The notes under the pieces: generated by a model
The model's database searches: none
What the model was told of the DNA's origin: nothing
The model's input: the letters and a program-made list of their open reading frames with translations, nothing else
Assembly (NCBI RefSeq): GCF_000513995.1
Contig: NZ_AZVB01000001.1
Span: 1-64,000, forward strand
DNA: 64,000 nucleotides
Direction of reading: 5' to 3'
From: Pseudoxanthomonas sp. J35
GTDB taxonomy: Bacteria > Pseudomonadota > Gammaproteobacteria > Xanthomonadales > Xanthomonadaceae
Shown here: positions 63,098-64,000 of the stretch, piece after piece
Layout: every line of letters starts with the position of its first letter
Position numbering within the stretch: the first letter of the stretch is position 1
Position numbers and translations under genes: made by a program

Positions 63098-64000
63098 TCA
63101 GGCGCCCTTCTCGAACACGCCAAAGAACACCAGCAGCGCCGTCACCGCGATCCAGAAGATCGTGAGCGGGATGAAGACCTTCCAGCCCAGGCGCATGATC
63201 TGGTCGTAGCGGTAGCGCGGGAAGCTGGCGCGGAACCAGATGTACGCGCTGGCGAAGAAGAACACCTTCGCGAGCAGCCAGGGCCAGCCGCCCTTCCAGA
63301 TCCAGTCGACCCACGGCGAGACGTCCGCCGTGACCCAGCCCTGGATCGGGCTCAGCCAGCCGCCGAGGAAGAAGATCGAGATCAGGAAGCTGACCAGGAT
63401 CATGTTGGCGTACTCGGCCAGGAAGAACAGCGCGAACGCCGAACCGGAGTACTCCACCATGTGGCCGGCCACGATCTCCGACTCGCCTTCCACCACGTCG
63501 AACGGCGCGCGGTTGGTCTCGGCCACGCCGGACACCCAGTACACGACGAACAGCGGCAGCAGCGGCAGCCAGAACCACTCGAAGAAGCCGGCGTTGCCCG
63601 CCTGCGCCATGACGATGTCGGTCAGGTTGAGGCTGCCGGCGGCGATCAGCACGCCGACCAGGGCGAAGCCCATGGCGATCTCGTAGCTGACCACCTGCGC
63701 GGCCGAACGCATCGCGCCCAGGAACGCGTACTTCGAGTTGGAGGCCCAGCCGGCGATGATGATGCCGTACACGCCCAGCGAGGTCATCGCCAGCAGGTAC
63801 AGCAGGCCGGCGTTGGCGTTGGACAGCACCAGCTGGTAGTCGAACGGCACCACCGCCCAGGCGGCGAAGGCCGGCGCCAGCACGATCAGCGGCGCCAGGA
63901 TGTACATCACCTTGTGCGCGTTGGCCGGGCGGATGACTTCCTTGAACAGCAGCTTGAAGACGTCGGCGAACGCCTGGAAGATGCCCATGCCCACGTACAT
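63098..64000 (-). CDS. nuoH: NADH-quinone oxidoreductase subunit H (5' end cut by the window)
   Basis: This is the membrane subunit that forms the quinone-site roof. 300 residues are visible, from [15 protein letters not shown] to the stop. The methionine at 64000 is internal: the first helix and the segment ending in RHGP are missing on the right, where full-length proteins have about 60 more residues. The conserved [17 protein letters not shown] and [14 protein letters not shown] loops are present. nuoA-G should lie beyond the right edge. Confidence 0.96.
   Translation of the reverse strand: MYVGMGIFQAFADVFKLLFKEVIRPANAHKVMYILAPLIVLAPAFAAWAVVPFDYQLVLSNANAGLLYLLAMTSLGVYGIIIAGWASNSKYAFLGAMRSAAQVVSYEIAMGFALVGVLIAAGSLNLTDIVMAQAGNAGFFEWFWLPLLPLFVVYWVSGVAETNRAPFDVVEGESEIVAGHMVEYSGSAFALFFLAEYANMILVSFLISIFFLGGWLSPIQGWVTADVSPWVDWIWKGGWPWLLAKVFFFASAYIWFRASFPRYRYDQIMRLGWKVFIPLTIFWIAVTALLVFFGVFEKGA

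Overview
The window is high-GC DNA, roughly 70% by eye. Gene content and order point to a gammaproteobacterium of the Xanthomonadaceae/Lysobacteraceae (Lysobacter, Luteimonas or Pseudoxanthomonas-like). The evidence is a two-gene metH, a his operon led by a TrpR-family regulator, the metY-rimP-nusA-infB-rbfA-truB-rpsO-pnp block directly after a nuo operon, and GTAG-type REP sequences. It is mostly ordinary core chromosome. The accessory-looking parts are an insertion sequence at the left edge and a repeat-filled, gene-free stretch at 45.3-46.7 kb.

Layout. 1-1020 is an essentially complete IS481-family element. Its outer terminal repeat starts at base 1, which suggests a contig edge, and its other end abuts the stop codon of a frameshifted dosC-like globin-coupled diguanylate cyclase gene (1022-2465). 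2.5-11.2 kb holds yhdH, a PilH-type receiver, cbpA, a small heat-shock protein, a peroxiredoxin, a cysteine synthase, penicillin-binding protein 1C and an acyl-CoA dehydrogenase. 11.2-16.0 kb is a methionine unit: an ArsR-methyltransferase fusion behind a palindrome, then split metH. 16-24.4 kb has two SDR-type enzymes, the EF-P-like factor EfpL, a DUF4105/DUF2388 pair, a D-2-hydroxyglutarate dehydrogenase-like gene divergent from serA, and a NUDIX hydrolase. 24.6-29.6 kb has two APC permeases and the methionine-salvage genes mtnB, mtnD and mtnC. 29.8-31.3 kb is a secreted metallophosphoesterase.

31.4-38.9 kb is a nine-gene histidine operon (hisR-G-D-C-B-H-A-F-IE) in which every pair of neighbours overlaps by a few bases. 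It is read from one promoter whose -10 box touches a perfect inverted repeat, the likely HisR operator. A membrane diguanylate cyclase, an enlarged histidine-ammonia-lyase-like enzyme, hisS (TTG start) and an FNR-type regulator follow.

45.3-46.7 kb carries no credible gene. It holds three copies, one inverted and decayed, of a repeat of about 215 bp with a hairpin core and a hexanucleotide tract, plus a REP pair. The two good copies differ by compensatory changes in their stems. This is the most unusual signal in the window.

46.7-64 kb reads leftward: nuoH-I-J-K-L-M-N (complex I, nuoH cut by the window edge), then an initiator tRNA with a U-U pair at 1-72, then rimP, nusA, infB, rbfA, truB, rpsO and pnp, with hairpins between several of them. 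Together these genes cover respiration, translation initiation and RNA turnover, histidine synthesis and methionine recycling.
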